The notes under the pieces: model-generated
What the model saw: the letters and a program-made list of their open reading frames with translations, nothing else
The model's database searches: none
What the model was told of the DNA's origin: nothing
Source: Coprococcus sp. OM04-5BH
Lineage (GTDB): Bacteria > Bacillota > Clostridia > Lachnospirales > Lachnospiraceae
Direction of reading: 5' to 3'
DNA: 64,000 nt
NCBI RefSeq assembly: GCF_003482105.1
Contig: NZ_QULM01000003.1
Location: 62,432 to 126,431 of the forward strand
Shown here: positions 25,869 through 35,128 of the stretch, in pieces
Layout of the letters: every line of letters begins with the position of its first letter
Numbering within the stretch: position 1 is the first letter of the stretch
Position numbers and translations under genes: made by a program

Positions 25869-26963
25869 ATGAAATTAGTAAAATGTTCAAATGGTCATTT
25901 CTATGATGCCGAAGCAAATGTTACATGTCCTTATTGTGATGATATGGACAAAGATAATAAAACAGTACAGGATGATTCATCAATGATATATGGTGAAAGA
26001 CATAATGCAATTCCGGGACGGACAGGAATGCCGCAAATGCCAAAGCCGGGTCAGGCATCACAAATGTCTGCTATGCCACAGCCGCCGGTAATGAACAATG
26101 TACCGCCGGTACCACCGAATATGCCACATCCGCTGGTAATGAACAATGTACCGCCGGTGCCACCGAATATGCCACAGCCGCCGGTGATGAACAATGTACC
26201 GCCGGTACCACCGAATATGCCGCAGCCGCCGGTGATGAACAATGTACCGCCGGTACCACCGAATATGCCGCAGCCGCCGGTGATGAACAATGTACCGCCG
26301 GTACCTCCATATATGACCGGGATGACCCAGGCAGCACCGGTTACCCACGCACAGATGGGAAATATATCGAATATGCCGCAGACACCGGTAATGAACAATA
26401 TACCGAATATGCCGCAGACACCGGTAATGAACAATATACCGAATGTGCCGCAGACACCGGTAATGAACAACGTACCGAATATGCCGCAGACACCGGTAAT
26501 GAATAACGTGTCGAATGTGCCGCAGACACCGGTAATGAACAACGTACCGAATATGCCGCAGACACCAATGATGAACAATGCGTTGCCGGCAGTTCATCAG
26601 ACCGCGGAGATTCCCGGCATGCCTGTTACAGGATGGCTGGTATGTATCTGCGGGGAAGCAAAAGGGAAGAGCTACAATATAGTCAGTGGTCTTAACTATG
26701 TGGGTAGAAGAAAAGATATGGATATCTGTATTGAAGGCGATATAAGCATATCCAGATACAGACATGCTGTAGTAGAGTACAGTGAAGAGAGAAAAGAATT
26801 TTTGCTCAGACTCGGTGAATCAAAGGAAAAGATATATATTACCAGAGACCGGCAGAAGAGAATACTTGAGGGAACCATAAAGCTTGAAGTCTATGATGTG
26901 ATTACTCTCGGAAGGACAGAGCTGATGTTTGTGCCTTTCTGTGGCGACAGGTTTACATGGTGA
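25869..26963 (+). CDS. Zinc-ribbon, Pro-rich repeat, FHA-domain protein
   Basis: Of 364 residues, the first 25 hold a putative metal site (Cys6, His10, Cys20, Cys23). Residues about 70-240 are tandem repeats of two kinds: a 16-residue PQPPVMNNVPPVPPNM unit (four copies) then a 12-residue PQTPVMNNIPNM unit (six). The C-terminal 110 residues form an FHA domain with NYVGRRKDMDI, SISRYRHAVV and a degenerate later loop. FHA domains bind phosphothreonine. The gene directly precedes two Ser/Thr kinases, so it is a likely substrate or adaptor. The repeats are near identical in DNA, so copy number may vary between strains. Confidence 0.85.
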   Translation: MKLVKCSNGHFYDAEANVTCPYCDDMDKDNKTVQDDSSMIYGERHNAIPGRTGMPQMPKPGQASQMSAMPQPPVMNNVPPVPPNMPHPLVMNNVPPVPPNMPQPPVMNNVPPVPPNMPQPPVMNNVPPVPPNMPQPPVMNNVPPVPPYMTGMTQAAPVTHAQMGNISNMPQTPVMNNIPNMPQTPVMNNIPNVPQTPVMNNVPNMPQTPVMNNVSNVPQTPVMNNVPNMPQTPMMNNALPAVHQTAEIPGMPVTGWLVCICGEAKGKSYNIVSGLNYVGRRKDMDICIEGDISISRYRHAVVEYSEERKEFLLRLGESKEKIYITRDRQKRILEGTIKLEVYDVITLGRTELMFVPFCGDRFTW

Positions 26964-27006
26964 TATTTGCATATACTAACGTGCATTACAGGAGAGAAAG
27001 ATCATA

Positions 27007-29073
27007 ATGCAGATTTGTCTTAATTGTTTAAATACATATGAAGAGGGTGTGAAGGTATGCCCTCACTGCGGTCTTGGAAACTGGAAGTATCAGGCTGCAG
27101 AGAAGACACTTGAGCTCGGTACAATGTTAAAGAGCAGATATAAGATCGGCACAGTTATCGGTGACGGTGGCTTTGGAATAACCTACAGGGCGGTGGATAT
27201 GAACACAGGCAAGGGTGTTGCCGTTAAGGAGTTTTATCCAAGAGAGGTGGTTGCCAGAAGCAGTATGGACCATACCACGGTGAAGCTGGTGAACAGGGAT
27301 AATACAGCACAGTTCCAGAAGGGACTTAATAGCTTTCTGGAGGAGGCAAATGGACTTGCAAGATTTAACAACACCGATAAGATTGTAAATGTATATGACT
27401 TTTTTGAGCAGAACGGCACAGCTTACATAGTTATGGAGTATCTTAGGGGAAAACCATTATCCAGATACGCCAAGGATCACGGTGGAAAGATCAGTGTAAG
27501 TGCAGCCATTAACGTGATAATGAAAATGTGTGAGGCACTGTCCTATGTTCATGGTGCCGGTATGGTACACAGGGATATAAGCCCGGACAATATATTTGTT
27601 GAGAAGACAGGTAAGATAAAGCTTATAGATTTCGGTGCCGCCAGAGAAAGCTATGGTAACGAGGAGAAAACATTATCAATTGTTTTAAAGCCTAATTATG
27701 CGCCCCCGGAGCAGTTTCGTAAGAAAAGTCGTCAGGGTCCATGGACAGATGTATATGCTCTTGGTGCCACAGTATACAAGCTTCTTACAGGCAGAACACC
27801 CGATCAGGCGATAGACAGGATAATGGAAGATGAAATGCAGGTTCCTTCCAGGTATAATCCGGAGGTTCCATTGTTTCTTGACCGGATCGTTATGAAGATG
27901 ATGGCACCTAAGATAGAGGACAGATTTCAGAATTGCGATGAAGTAAGAAGAGAGATGCTCAAGCATGTCACATATAATCCTAATGCTGCTTTAGATTATG
28001 GACGCAGCAGGGGCGGTGGGGCTTCAGACACCACATCTGTAACAGGAAATTCATACAGCACCGGACAGGTGTCCATGAACAGAAGCTATCAGGCAAACAG
28101 TACCGGTAGTAGAAATTATACCGGCCAGAACGGTATGAGTGGCAGCAGGGCTTATACCGGCCAGAATGGTATGAGCGGCAGTAGGGCTTATACCGGCCAG
28201 AACGGTATGAACGGCAGCAGGGCTTATACCGGCCAGAACGGTATGAACGGCAGCAGGGCTTATACCGGCCAGAATGGTATGAACGGCAGCAGGGCTTATA
28301 CCGGCCAGAACAGTATGAACGGCAGCAGGGCTTATACCGGCCAGAACAGTATGAACGGCAGCAGGGCTTATACCGGCCAGAACAGTATGAAAGGCAGCAG
28401 AAATTACGCCGCTTCGAATAATGCGAATGGTAACAGGAACTACGTCGGCGGTAATGTGAGAAGCCGGAAAAAAAGCAAATCAAGAAACATTATACTTGGA
28501 ATTGTTTCCTTTGTGGTGACGGCAGTCCTGGTATTTGTAATAGTTACTGTTATAAGGAATGGCGGTAACAATTCTGGAAGCAGCGGAAGTAAGAAGGGCA
28601 CCGCAGGAAATACAACATCTACCACAGGTGCAGACACTGAGATGGCATCAACTGAAGCTCCGGCATCAACCGTTGATTATGGAAGATATATTTATGACGA
28701 GGACGGGATTTTCTATGTTGATCCTGATATCTTCTATAAGAGCGGCAGCTATGTAACCGGAAACGCGGATGTTACATATGAGGTCGATACTTCAAACCCT
28801 GATAACAGCAAGGAGTATCTTGCTTTCATCGACCATGAAAACTTTAACTGTATAGATATTACCGAGGACAGCACAGGTATAAATGAGGTCATGTTTGTGG
28901 GAGACTACAGCACCGGCTTTAAGGATAAAGTCTATGCCGCTCTGACAGAAAAATATGGCGAGTATCCGGAAAGTATTGATTCGGGATATTCATGGAATAC
29001 AGGGAAGATGATTGCTTACATGCTGTATGATGAGACCGATGGATATGTCTCCATATTCTATAGTATTAGTTAG
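27007..29073 (+). CDS. Membrane Ser/Thr protein kinase with zinc ribbon
   Basis: 688 residues: an N-terminal zinc ribbon (CLNC...CPHC, residues 4-21), a Hanks-type kinase domain (about 44-320), a tandem 12-residue repeat NGMNGSRAYTGQ (about 366-464), a membrane helix (about 494-516) and a C-terminal extracellular domain of about 150 residues. Catalytic parts are intact: GDGGFGITY, Lys74, HRDISPDN (His188, Asp190) and DFG (Asp208). HRDIS instead of HRDLK is a variant of this bacterial subgroup. There are no PASTA domains, so the extracellular part senses something else. It pairs with the nearby PP2C and FHA proteins. Confidence 0.93.
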   Translation: MQICLNCLNTYEEGVKVCPHCGLGNWKYQAAEKTLELGTMLKSRYKIGTVIGDGGFGITYRAVDMNTGKGVAVKEFYPREVVARSSMDHTTVKLVNRDNTAQFQKGLNSFLEEANGLARFNNTDKIVNVYDFFEQNGTAYIVMEYLRGKPLSRYAKDHGGKISVSAAINVIMKMCEALSYVHGAGMVHRDISPDNIFVEKTGKIKLIDFGAARESYGNEEKTLSIVLKPNYAPPEQFRKKSRQGPWTDVYALGATVYKLLTGRTPDQAIDRIMEDEMQVPSRYNPEVPLFLDRIVMKMMAPKIEDRFQNCDEVRREMLKHVTYNPNAALDYGRSRGGGASDTTSVTGNSYSTGQVSMNRSYQANSTGSRNYTGQNGMSGSRAYTGQNGMSGSRAYTGQNGMNGSRAYTGQNGMNGSRAYTGQNGMNGSRAYTGQNSMNGSRAYTGQNSMNGSRAYTGQNSMKGSRNYAASNNANGNRNYVGGNVRSRKKSKSRNIILGIVSFVVTAVLVFVIVTVIRNGGNNSGSSGSKKGTAGNTTSTTGADTEMASTEAPASTVDYGRYIYDEDGIFYVDPDIFYKSGSYVTGNADVTYEVDTSNPDNSKEYLAFIDHENFNCIDITEDSTGINEVMFVGDYSTGFKDKVYAALTEKYGEYPESIDSGYSWNTGKMIAYMLYDETDGYVSIFYSIS

Positions 29074-29096
29074 GGAAAATAAAAAAACGATAAAAG

Positions 29097-29123
29097 AACC
29101 TGTAGGGCAGATGACAGGTTTTG
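29097..29123 (+). terminator. Weak hairpin between the two kinase genes
   Basis: AACCTGT (29097-29103) pairs with ACAGGTT (29114-29120), followed by TTTG. It may attenuate transcription into the second kinase gene. Confidence 0.4.
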
Positions 29124-29152
29124 TTAAATAAGTTCTGTGAAAGAGGAAATTT

Positions 29153-31171
29153 ATGACACATTGTTTAAATTGTATGAAGGTATATGAGGGAAATTCAGAG
29201 TCGTGTCCGTACTGCGGTTACAGATACGGTACGCCGCCTAAGGCAGCATACCATATCACACCGGGAAAGCTGCTACATGAGAGATACGAGATGGGGACAG
29301 TTATCGGCGCAGGCGGCTTTGGCATAACATACCACGCATGGGATACATATCAGAATATTCCTGTTGCTATAAAGGAATATTACCCTGTGGGAACTGCCCA
29401 GAGAGCAGATAACACACTTTCTATAAGAACCTGTGAGCAGGACAAGGAAAAGGATTATGAGAAGGCTATAGAGAGCTTTCTTAATGAGGGTAGAAGCCTC
29501 ATGGAGTTTAATAACGAGCCGGGGATAGTTCATGTACACGATTTCTTTGAGGAGAATAACACTGCATATATAATAATGGAGTATCTTGAGGGAAATAATC
29601 TCAGTGAGTTTCTCAGACAGCATGACAATTACGTACCGGATGACTTCGCCCTTAAGGTTATGATGTCTTTAATAAGGGCATTGGAAGCCATACATTCCAA
29701 GGGAATGATACATAGAGATATAAGTCTTGATAATATCTTTGTGTGTAAAGACTCAATCATAAAGCTTATAGATTTTGGGGCTGCCAAGAGCATGGCATTT
29801 GCCTCGGGAAAATCCATATCTGTGGTAGTGAAGCCGAATTATGCACCACCGGAGCAGTTCAACAGCAGAGGAAGTCTGGGACCATGGAGTGATATCTATG
29901 CCCTTGGTGCTACCATGTATCGTCTTGTGACAGGAACAATGCCTGTTGAGGCAATATCAAGGCTTATGGGAGATACGCTTGAACCTCCTGTAAGGATTAA
30001 GAATGGCGTGAATCCTGTGCTGAGCGATGTGATTATGAAGTGTATGGATCTGAACATAGAGAACAGATATGCTACAGTGATGGATATGAAGCGTGAGCTT
30101 ATCATGGGCTTGTATGGTGCGTATAACACAGATACCTTAAGACACAGCGAGACCTATGCTGATATTCCTATTGAGCTTATATATAAAATGGGACTAAACT
30201 ACAACCACCAGAACAGTGCAGCTGCAGTACAGCAGAACCGGAATATACAGCAAAACCAGGGCATGTATCAAAACCAGGGCATGTATCAAAACCAGGGCAT
30301 GCAGCAAAACCAGGGCATGTATCAAAACCAGGGCATGTATCAAAACCAGAGCATGAGTCAGAATCAGCGAAGGGATCAATCGCCCTTCAGGCTTAAGGGC
30401 AGCCAGGGGGCAAATACCAACTCAATGCCGAAGTACAGCCAGCTCAGCGTGAGATTAAACAGCAGTAACGGAAACACGGGAAATAATCCAATGGGAGCAG
30501 GCGGCACTGCCATAGTAAACAACAACGGCAGTGGAAATAAGCCCGGCGGACTTTTTGAACGTATGCAGACAAATTATAAACCCAGGCCTAAAAATTCAAA
30601 TGATGTATGGCCGGTGCATATGAAACCTGATAAAAACATGCAGAACATGGAGGGCAATATGAACACACAGGATAACGACGTAAGACTCTCTCCTGAAGAG
30701 ATCAGGGAAATGCAGGAAAGAGAGAAAAAGGAAAGAGCCATAAAAGAGGCAAAGGAAAAGAAAATGAGGCTGATCCAGTACTACAGTGCGGCTATTGGCT
30801 TTATTGAGAATGCCAAGACTGAGACAGAGCTTGATCAGGCAATAAGGCTGCTTGAGAAATGTGGAGATTACAAGGATTCAAAGCAGCTTATAGACATGGC
30901 TCAGGATATGAGAAAAGAATATATGAGCCAGGTCAAGAACTATCGTAAATATATTGAGGATCACAAGGATCTTCTTGAGGCAAGGAAGCGTAATGAGGAG
31001 ATAAAAAGGCAGGATCGTGAGTATATAGGCGGTATTCTTGCAGAGAAGAGCAAGCTTCTTGATGAGATAAGCAAGGGTGATACATGGGGCAAGAGTCCGG
31101 AACGCCATATGAGGAGGATCAGGGAAATAGATAACGAGGTCGCAATGATAAAGGCTAAGTATAAGCAGTAA
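29153..31171 (+). CDS. Cytoplasmic Ser/Thr protein kinase with zinc ribbon
   Basis: 672 residues: an N-terminal zinc ribbon (CLNC...CPYC, residues 4-21), a kinase domain with GAGGFGITY, Lys74, HRDISLDN (His187, Asp189) and DFG (Asp207). A Gln/Asn/Gly/Met-rich stretch of repeated NQGMYQ units follows (about 360-405). The C-terminal part is highly charged and probably coiled-coil (about 515-670). Unlike its neighbour it has no membrane helix. The two N-termini are clearly paralogous, so this is a tandem duplication whose tails diverged. The coiled coil could mediate dimerisation or substrate docking. Confidence 0.92.
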   Translation: MTHCLNCMKVYEGNSESCPYCGYRYGTPPKAAYHITPGKLLHERYEMGTVIGAGGFGITYHAWDTYQNIPVAIKEYYPVGTAQRADNTLSIRTCEQDKEKDYEKAIESFLNEGRSLMEFNNEPGIVHVHDFFEENNTAYIIMEYLEGNNLSEFLRQHDNYVPDDFALKVMMSLIRALEAIHSKGMIHRDISLDNIFVCKDSIIKLIDFGAAKSMAFASGKSISVVVKPNYAPPEQFNSRGSLGPWSDIYALGATMYRLVTGTMPVEAISRLMGDTLEPPVRIKNGVNPVLSDVIMKCMDLNIENRYATVMDMKRELIMGLYGAYNTDTLRHSETYADIPIELIYKMGLNYNHQNSAAAVQQNRNIQQNQGMYQNQGMYQNQGMQQNQGMYQNQGMYQNQSMSQNQRRDQSPFRLKGSQGANTNSMPKYSQLSVRLNSSNGNTGNNPMGAGGTAIVNNNGSGNKPGGLFERMQTNYKPRPKNSNDVWPVHMKPDKNMQNMEGNMNTQDNDVRLSPEEIREMQEREKKERAIKEAKEKKMRLIQYYSAAIGFIENAKTETELDQAIRLLEKCGDYKDSKQLIDMAQDMRKEYMSQVKNYRKYIEDHKDLLEARKRNEEIKRQDREYIGGILAEKSKLLDEISKGDTWGKSPERHMRRIREIDNEVAMIKAKYKQ

Positions 31172-31247
31172 TTTCATATGCGAAAGATTATATAGATCCA
31201 TTAAAATGAGGACCGGAAGATACCGGTACAGGAGGAAGAAAGAGAAA

Positions 31248-32717
31248 ATGGCAGAATTGGCACACAAGAGCAAAAGGGGAAGTCTCATCATCATGATGAA
31301 TGGCGAGATCATTACTAAGAAGCTCATAAAGGATAAGACATTTATAGGAAGGATAACCAATTCTCCGGATATTGATATTCAGTTAGACAGCCCGGTTTTG
31401 TCCAAGGCTCACGGAGTTATATTCCGGGAGAATGGAAAGTACTACTATGGTGACAACAACAGCACCAACGGATCTATAGTGGACGGGCAGTATATCAAGA
31501 ACGGGGTAGCTCCGTTAAATGAAAGCTCCGTCATAGAGATAAAGAGCCATAACGAGAATTTTGGAGTGCTTATATTATTCTCAATGTTTGATTATTCAAG
31601 ACAGAAGTGGCAGTCAAGAAATCTGTATGACGGTTCATCAGATCCTATATATATTGGACGTATGGTAGGACAAAATGACATATCTATACCATCCGTACAG
31701 ATATCAAGGCAGCACGGTGTATTTACAAGAAACGGAAATGACTGGATATATCAGGATCTCAACAGTAAGAACGGTACATTCATTAACCGTAAGCTGGTGG
31801 TGAAGCCTACAGTACTTAGGGAGAATGACATAATCCAGATCGTGAACGTAAAGCTCATATTTGCAAGGGGAATGTTGATATATAATCTTCCGAATGCAGG
31901 CTGTGAGTTAAAGGTTGATAACATATCTAAGATGGTCAAATGCCCTAAGACAGATCCGTCATACAAGAAATCACCGAACCATAAGAAGTGCATCCTTGAC
32001 AGGGTGAATGTAACCATTGAACCGTCAGAGTTTGTTGCAGTGCTTGGAGGCTCCGGTGCAGGAAAGACAACCTTCCTTAACTGCATAAACGGATACGAGG
32101 AGGCTACCAGCGGAGCAGTTTATATGGATGGTATCAATCTTTACGAGCACAAGGATTCCTTAAAGAAGCAGATAGGATATGTTCCTCAGGAGGATCTCTT
32201 AAGAAATGGCATAAGCGTAAGACAGACTCTTAGATATATCGCCAAGATGAGACTGCCTAAGGACGTTGACAAAAAGGAAAGAGAGAAGAGGATCGACCAT
32301 ACCTTCGACATGCTGGGGCTTGATGCAAAGTGTCAGGCAAGTGATGTGAAGAAGGTCAGCGGTGGACAGAGAAAGAGAGTAAGCATTGCCTCTGAGCTGG
32401 TTTCGGATCCGCCTATCCTGTTCCTTGACGAGCCTACCTCAGGTCTCGATCCTGAGACAGAGACCAATCTGATAAAGTCATTACAGGAGCTCGCCCATAC
32501 TCATGAGAAGACTGTAATAGTTATCACTCATACACTTAAGAATATTGATCTGTTTGACAAGGTGCTGTTCTTCGCACCGGGAGGCAAGTTATGCTTTGCC
32601 GGTCCACCGGAGGAGGCATACGAGCTGTTCAAAGTAAGTGACATGACAGATGTATATAAGATCGTCCGTGAGTACACAGATGAATTTGATGCATATTACA
32701 GACAGACAAATAATTAA
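31248..32717 (+). CDS. Double-FHA ABC transporter ATPase (ABCG-like)
   Basis: 489 residues: two FHA domains (about 15-100, with NSTNGS, and about 120-200, with IGRMVGQNDI, SRQHG and NSKNGT), then one ABC ATPase. Walker A is GGSGAGKT (267-274), the signature VSGGQRKRVS and Walker B ILFLDEPTSGLD. The ATPase resembles eukaryotic ABCG/White and bacterial FHA-ABC proteins. FHA modules let phosphothreonine on a partner control transport. ATG 31248 after AGGAGG (31230-31235) is preferred over ATG 31206, which lacks a ribosome site. The permease follows within 20 nt. Confidence 0.92.
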   Translation: MAELAHKSKRGSLIIMMNGEIITKKLIKDKTFIGRITNSPDIDIQLDSPVLSKAHGVIFRENGKYYYGDNNSTNGSIVDGQYIKNGVAPLNESSVIEIKSHNENFGVLILFSMFDYSRQKWQSRNLYDGSSDPIYIGRMVGQNDISIPSVQISRQHGVFTRNGNDWIYQDLNSKNGTFINRKLVVKPTVLRENDIIQIVNVKLIFARGMLIYNLPNAGCELKVDNISKMVKCPKTDPSYKKSPNHKKCILDRVNVTIEPSEFVAVLGGSGAGKTTFLNCINGYEEATSGAVYMDGINLYEHKDSLKKQIGYVPQEDLLRNGISVRQTLRYIAKMRLPKDVDKKEREKRIDHTFDMLGLDAKCQASDVKKVSGGQRKRVSIASELVSDPPILFLDEPTSGLDPETETNLIKSLQELAHTHEKTVIVITHTLKNIDLFDKVLFFAPGGKLCFAGPPEEAYELFKVSDMTDVYKIVREYTDEFDAYYRQTNN

Positions 32718-32736
32718 GAAGTTGAGGACAGGATAA

Positions 32737-33603
32737 ATGGGAAAGAAAAATGAAGTGGGTGGTTTCCGTCAGATGAACATCATGATGGCGAGAAATTTCA
32801 ATCTGATGTTTAACAACAAGATAAAAATGGGAATGATAGTCATATTCCCTGTGGCAATAGGCTTCCTTCTTTCGTATGTTATGAAGAAGAATACCTTTGA
32901 GTGCTTCGAGAATACATCATCAGCATTCTTCTCAATAACGAGTGCTGCGGTGTATATAGGAATGTTCAATTCTTTAACTGAGATATGTAAGGAGAGAAGT
33001 GTAGTAAAGAGAGAGTACATGACCAATATGAAGATACCTTCATACATAATGTCAATAATGCTGGTACAGGGTATTGTATGTCTCTTCCAGAGTGCCATAA
33101 TGACGGCAATCTGTTACAAATGTCTCAAGTTCCCTGCATCAGATCTGTTGTTTAAGGGACATTCATTTGTGAAGTATTACATAACTATGTTTCTGATAAT
33201 GTACGCTGCTGACGCCATGGGTGTGCTTATATCGTCAATAGTAAAGACAAATGAGCTTGCAAATCTCATAGCACCTATTATAATTATAGTTCAGTTAGTA
33301 TTGTCAGGTGTGCTTTTTGAGCTTAAAGGTGCAGCCGAGAAGGTTTCGTACCTTACCATAAGCCATTGGGGAATGTCAGCCTTCGGTCGTCTGTCAGGGA
33401 TAAATGATAAGGTTCCGAGAGCGGTATTCGAGGATACAAAGGGTATGCTCACAGCAGATATGCTTCCTGACATTTCAAAGAAATGCTATGAGGCAACAGC
33501 TTCGGGACTTGTATCTGTATGGCTGATACTTCTTGGATTTGTTGTAGTATTTGCAATCTTATCAATGCTGTTCTTAAGAAGGATAGAGAAGGATGCGAGA
33601 TAA
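32737..33603 (+). CDS. ABC-2 type permease partner
   Basis: The 288-residue membrane protein has a cytoplasmic lead (about 30 residues) and six hydrophobic segments (near 31-50, 62-80, 105-130, 145-170, 180-205 and 260-282). This is the layout of ABC-2/ABCG membrane domains, including the long fifth loop before the last helix. It forms the channel half for the double-FHA ATPase immediately upstream. Substrate unknown; lipid, polymer or peptide export are all possible. It overlaps the next gene's alternative start but not its preferred start. Confidence 0.88.
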   Translation: MGKKNEVGGFRQMNIMMARNFNLMFNNKIKMGMIVIFPVAIGFLLSYVMKKNTFECFENTSSAFFSITSAAVYIGMFNSLTEICKERSVVKREYMTNMKIPSYIMSIMLVQGIVCLFQSAIMTAICYKCLKFPASDLLFKGHSFVKYYITMFLIMYAADAMGVLISSIVKTNELANLIAPIIIIVQLVLSGVLFELKGAAEKVSYLTISHWGMSAFGRLSGINDKVPRAVFEDTKGMLTADMLPDISKKCYEATASGLVSVWLILLGFVVVFAILSMLFLRRIEKDAR

Positions 33604-33604
33604 T

Positions 33605-35110
33605 ATGGAATATCTTGTTACAGCCTGTGAAATGCAGGAGATAGACAGAATAACAATAAACGAGACCGGGATACCCGGTCTTGTACTTATGGAAAGAGCG
33701 GCTTACGCTCTTTCGCAGTATATAAAGGAAAAAATAAGCAGGAATGACCGGATACTGTTTGTGGTGGAGACAGGAAATAACGGCGGAGACGGAGTTGCGG
33801 CTGCAAGGATCCTGACGCTGCAGGATTATATGGCAGACATATATGTGATCGGCGGATTAAAGAAGGAGACAGACAGCTTCATGACCCAGAGACACATTGC
33901 CGAAAATCTTGGCTTAAACTTTCTTACAGAGCTGCCGGAGAACGGATATGATGTTATAGTTGACGGCATATTCGGCGTGGGGCTTAAGAGACCTGTTGAG
34001 GGCATATGGAGAAAGGCCATAGAGACCATAAACAACATGGACGGCATGAAGATCGCCATAGACATCCCATCAGGGATAAATGGTGACAACGGTCAGGTTA
34101 TGGGCTGCGCAGTAAAGGCAGATCACACAGTGACCTTTGGCAATAAAAAGCTTGGAATGGTACTGTATCCGGGAAGCGACTATTGTGGGCACATAGAGGT
34201 GTGTGATATTGGATTTCCGGAGTGTAACGTCAAGAAGGTGAGACCTAAGTACTATACTTTAGGTGAGGAGTGCATATCCTACCTTCCGGAAAGGTCAGAC
34301 AGTGCCAATAAGGGAACCTGCGGCAAGCTTGCCATCATAGCAGGAAGTGCCGACATGGCCGGGGCGGCAGTGTTCTCGGTAAATGCAGCCTACAGAATGG
34401 GAGCAGGGCTTGTTAAGCTTGTGACCCATGAAAATAACAGGAACATTGTGGGAAGCCTGGCGCCTGAAGCAGTGGTTTCATATTACAATGACGAGGCATC
34501 CGCTGTTTCGGAAGCTGCGGCAGTGATCACCTGGGCAGACGCAGTTCTGGTGGGTCCCGGCATATCAACGGATGATACGGCGGAAGCTCTCATAAGATAT
34601 GTTATGGCAAATGCCACATGTCCGGTGATAATAGATGCCGATGGCATAAACATCATTGCAAAAGACCGGGATATATTAAAAGACCATAAAGTGCCTGTGA
34701 TAATAACTCCTCATATGATGGAAATGTCAAGACTTACAGGACGTACCATAGAAGAGCTAAAAGAAAATCAGATTTCCTGTGCAAGTGAGTGTGCAAAGGA
34801 TTATAATGTTACATGTGTATTAAAGGACGCCAGAACGGTGGTGGCAGGAAGCCTTGAACGGGTATTTGTCAATACAAGGGGAAATAACGGAATGGCAACT
34901 GCCGGTTCGGGAGATGTGCTTGCCGGTATCATATCCGGTATAGTGGCAGCGGGGGTGTCAGACGATGCACTGGACTATCAGGACATGGCAGCCTTTGGAG
35001 TTACCATACATGCCCTGGCAGGAGACGAGGCAGAGGAAAGACTCGGAGTAAGGAGTCTTATGGCAAGGAACATAGTAGAATCCATAGGGAATGTTCTTAA
35101 ATGCAGATAA
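33605..35110 (+). CDS. nnr: Bifunctional NAD(P)H-hydrate epimerase/dehydratase
   Basis: About 501 residues. The N-terminal YjeF_N epimerase domain (about 1-215) shows LVLMERAA and ETGNNGGDGVAAARIL. The C-terminal ADP/ATP-dependent dehydratase domain (about 225-500) shows VLVGPGISTDDTAE, VIIDADGIN and GNNGMATAGSGDVLAGIISG. The enzyme repairs damaged hydrated NADH and NADPH. ATG 33605 is chosen because the protein then starts MEYLVTACEMQEID like its relatives; the ATG at 33593 overlaps the permease and lies within the ribosome site. The gene is followed by alr, a frequent neighbour. Confidence 0.96.
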   Translation: MEYLVTACEMQEIDRITINETGIPGLVLMERAAYALSQYIKEKISRNDRILFVVETGNNGGDGVAAARILTLQDYMADIYVIGGLKKETDSFMTQRHIAENLGLNFLTELPENGYDVIVDGIFGVGLKRPVEGIWRKAIETINNMDGMKIAIDIPSGINGDNGQVMGCAVKADHTVTFGNKKLGMVLYPGSDYCGHIEVCDIGFPECNVKKVRPKYYTLGEECISYLPERSDSANKGTCGKLAIIAGSADMAGAAVFSVNAAYRMGAGLVKLVTHENNRNIVGSLAPEAVVSYYNDEASAVSEAAAVITWADAVLVGPGISTDDTAEALIRYVMANATCPVIIDADGINIIAKDRDILKDHKVPVIITPHMMEMSRLTGRTIEELKENQISCASECAKDYNVTCVLKDARTVVAGSLERVFVNTRGNNGMATAGSGDVLAGIISGIVAAGVSDDALDYQDMAAFGVTIHALAGDEAEERLGVRSLMARNIVESIGNVLKCR

Positions 35111-35128
35111 TTTGGAGGCATAAAGCAA

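Noticed and set aside
26071..26580. Regular 36/48-nt repeats resembling a CRISPR array
   Set aside because: The repeats are in frame, encode Pro/Met/Asn peptide units without unique spacers, and lie within the FHA protein.
26051..26765. Long minus-strand reading frames opposite the FHA gene
   Set aside because: They result from the repeated codons of the plus-strand gene, have repetitive Cys/His-rich translations and lack ribosome sites.
28105..28400. 36-nt repeats resembling CRISPR
   Set aside because: Coding repeats of a 12-residue unit in the kinase, with no spacers.
24687..33603. Type VII secretion locus based on FHA domains and kinases
   Set aside because: No EssC/FtsK-type ATPase, WXG100 protein or EsaA/EssB-like gene is present; the FHA ATPase is of ABC type.
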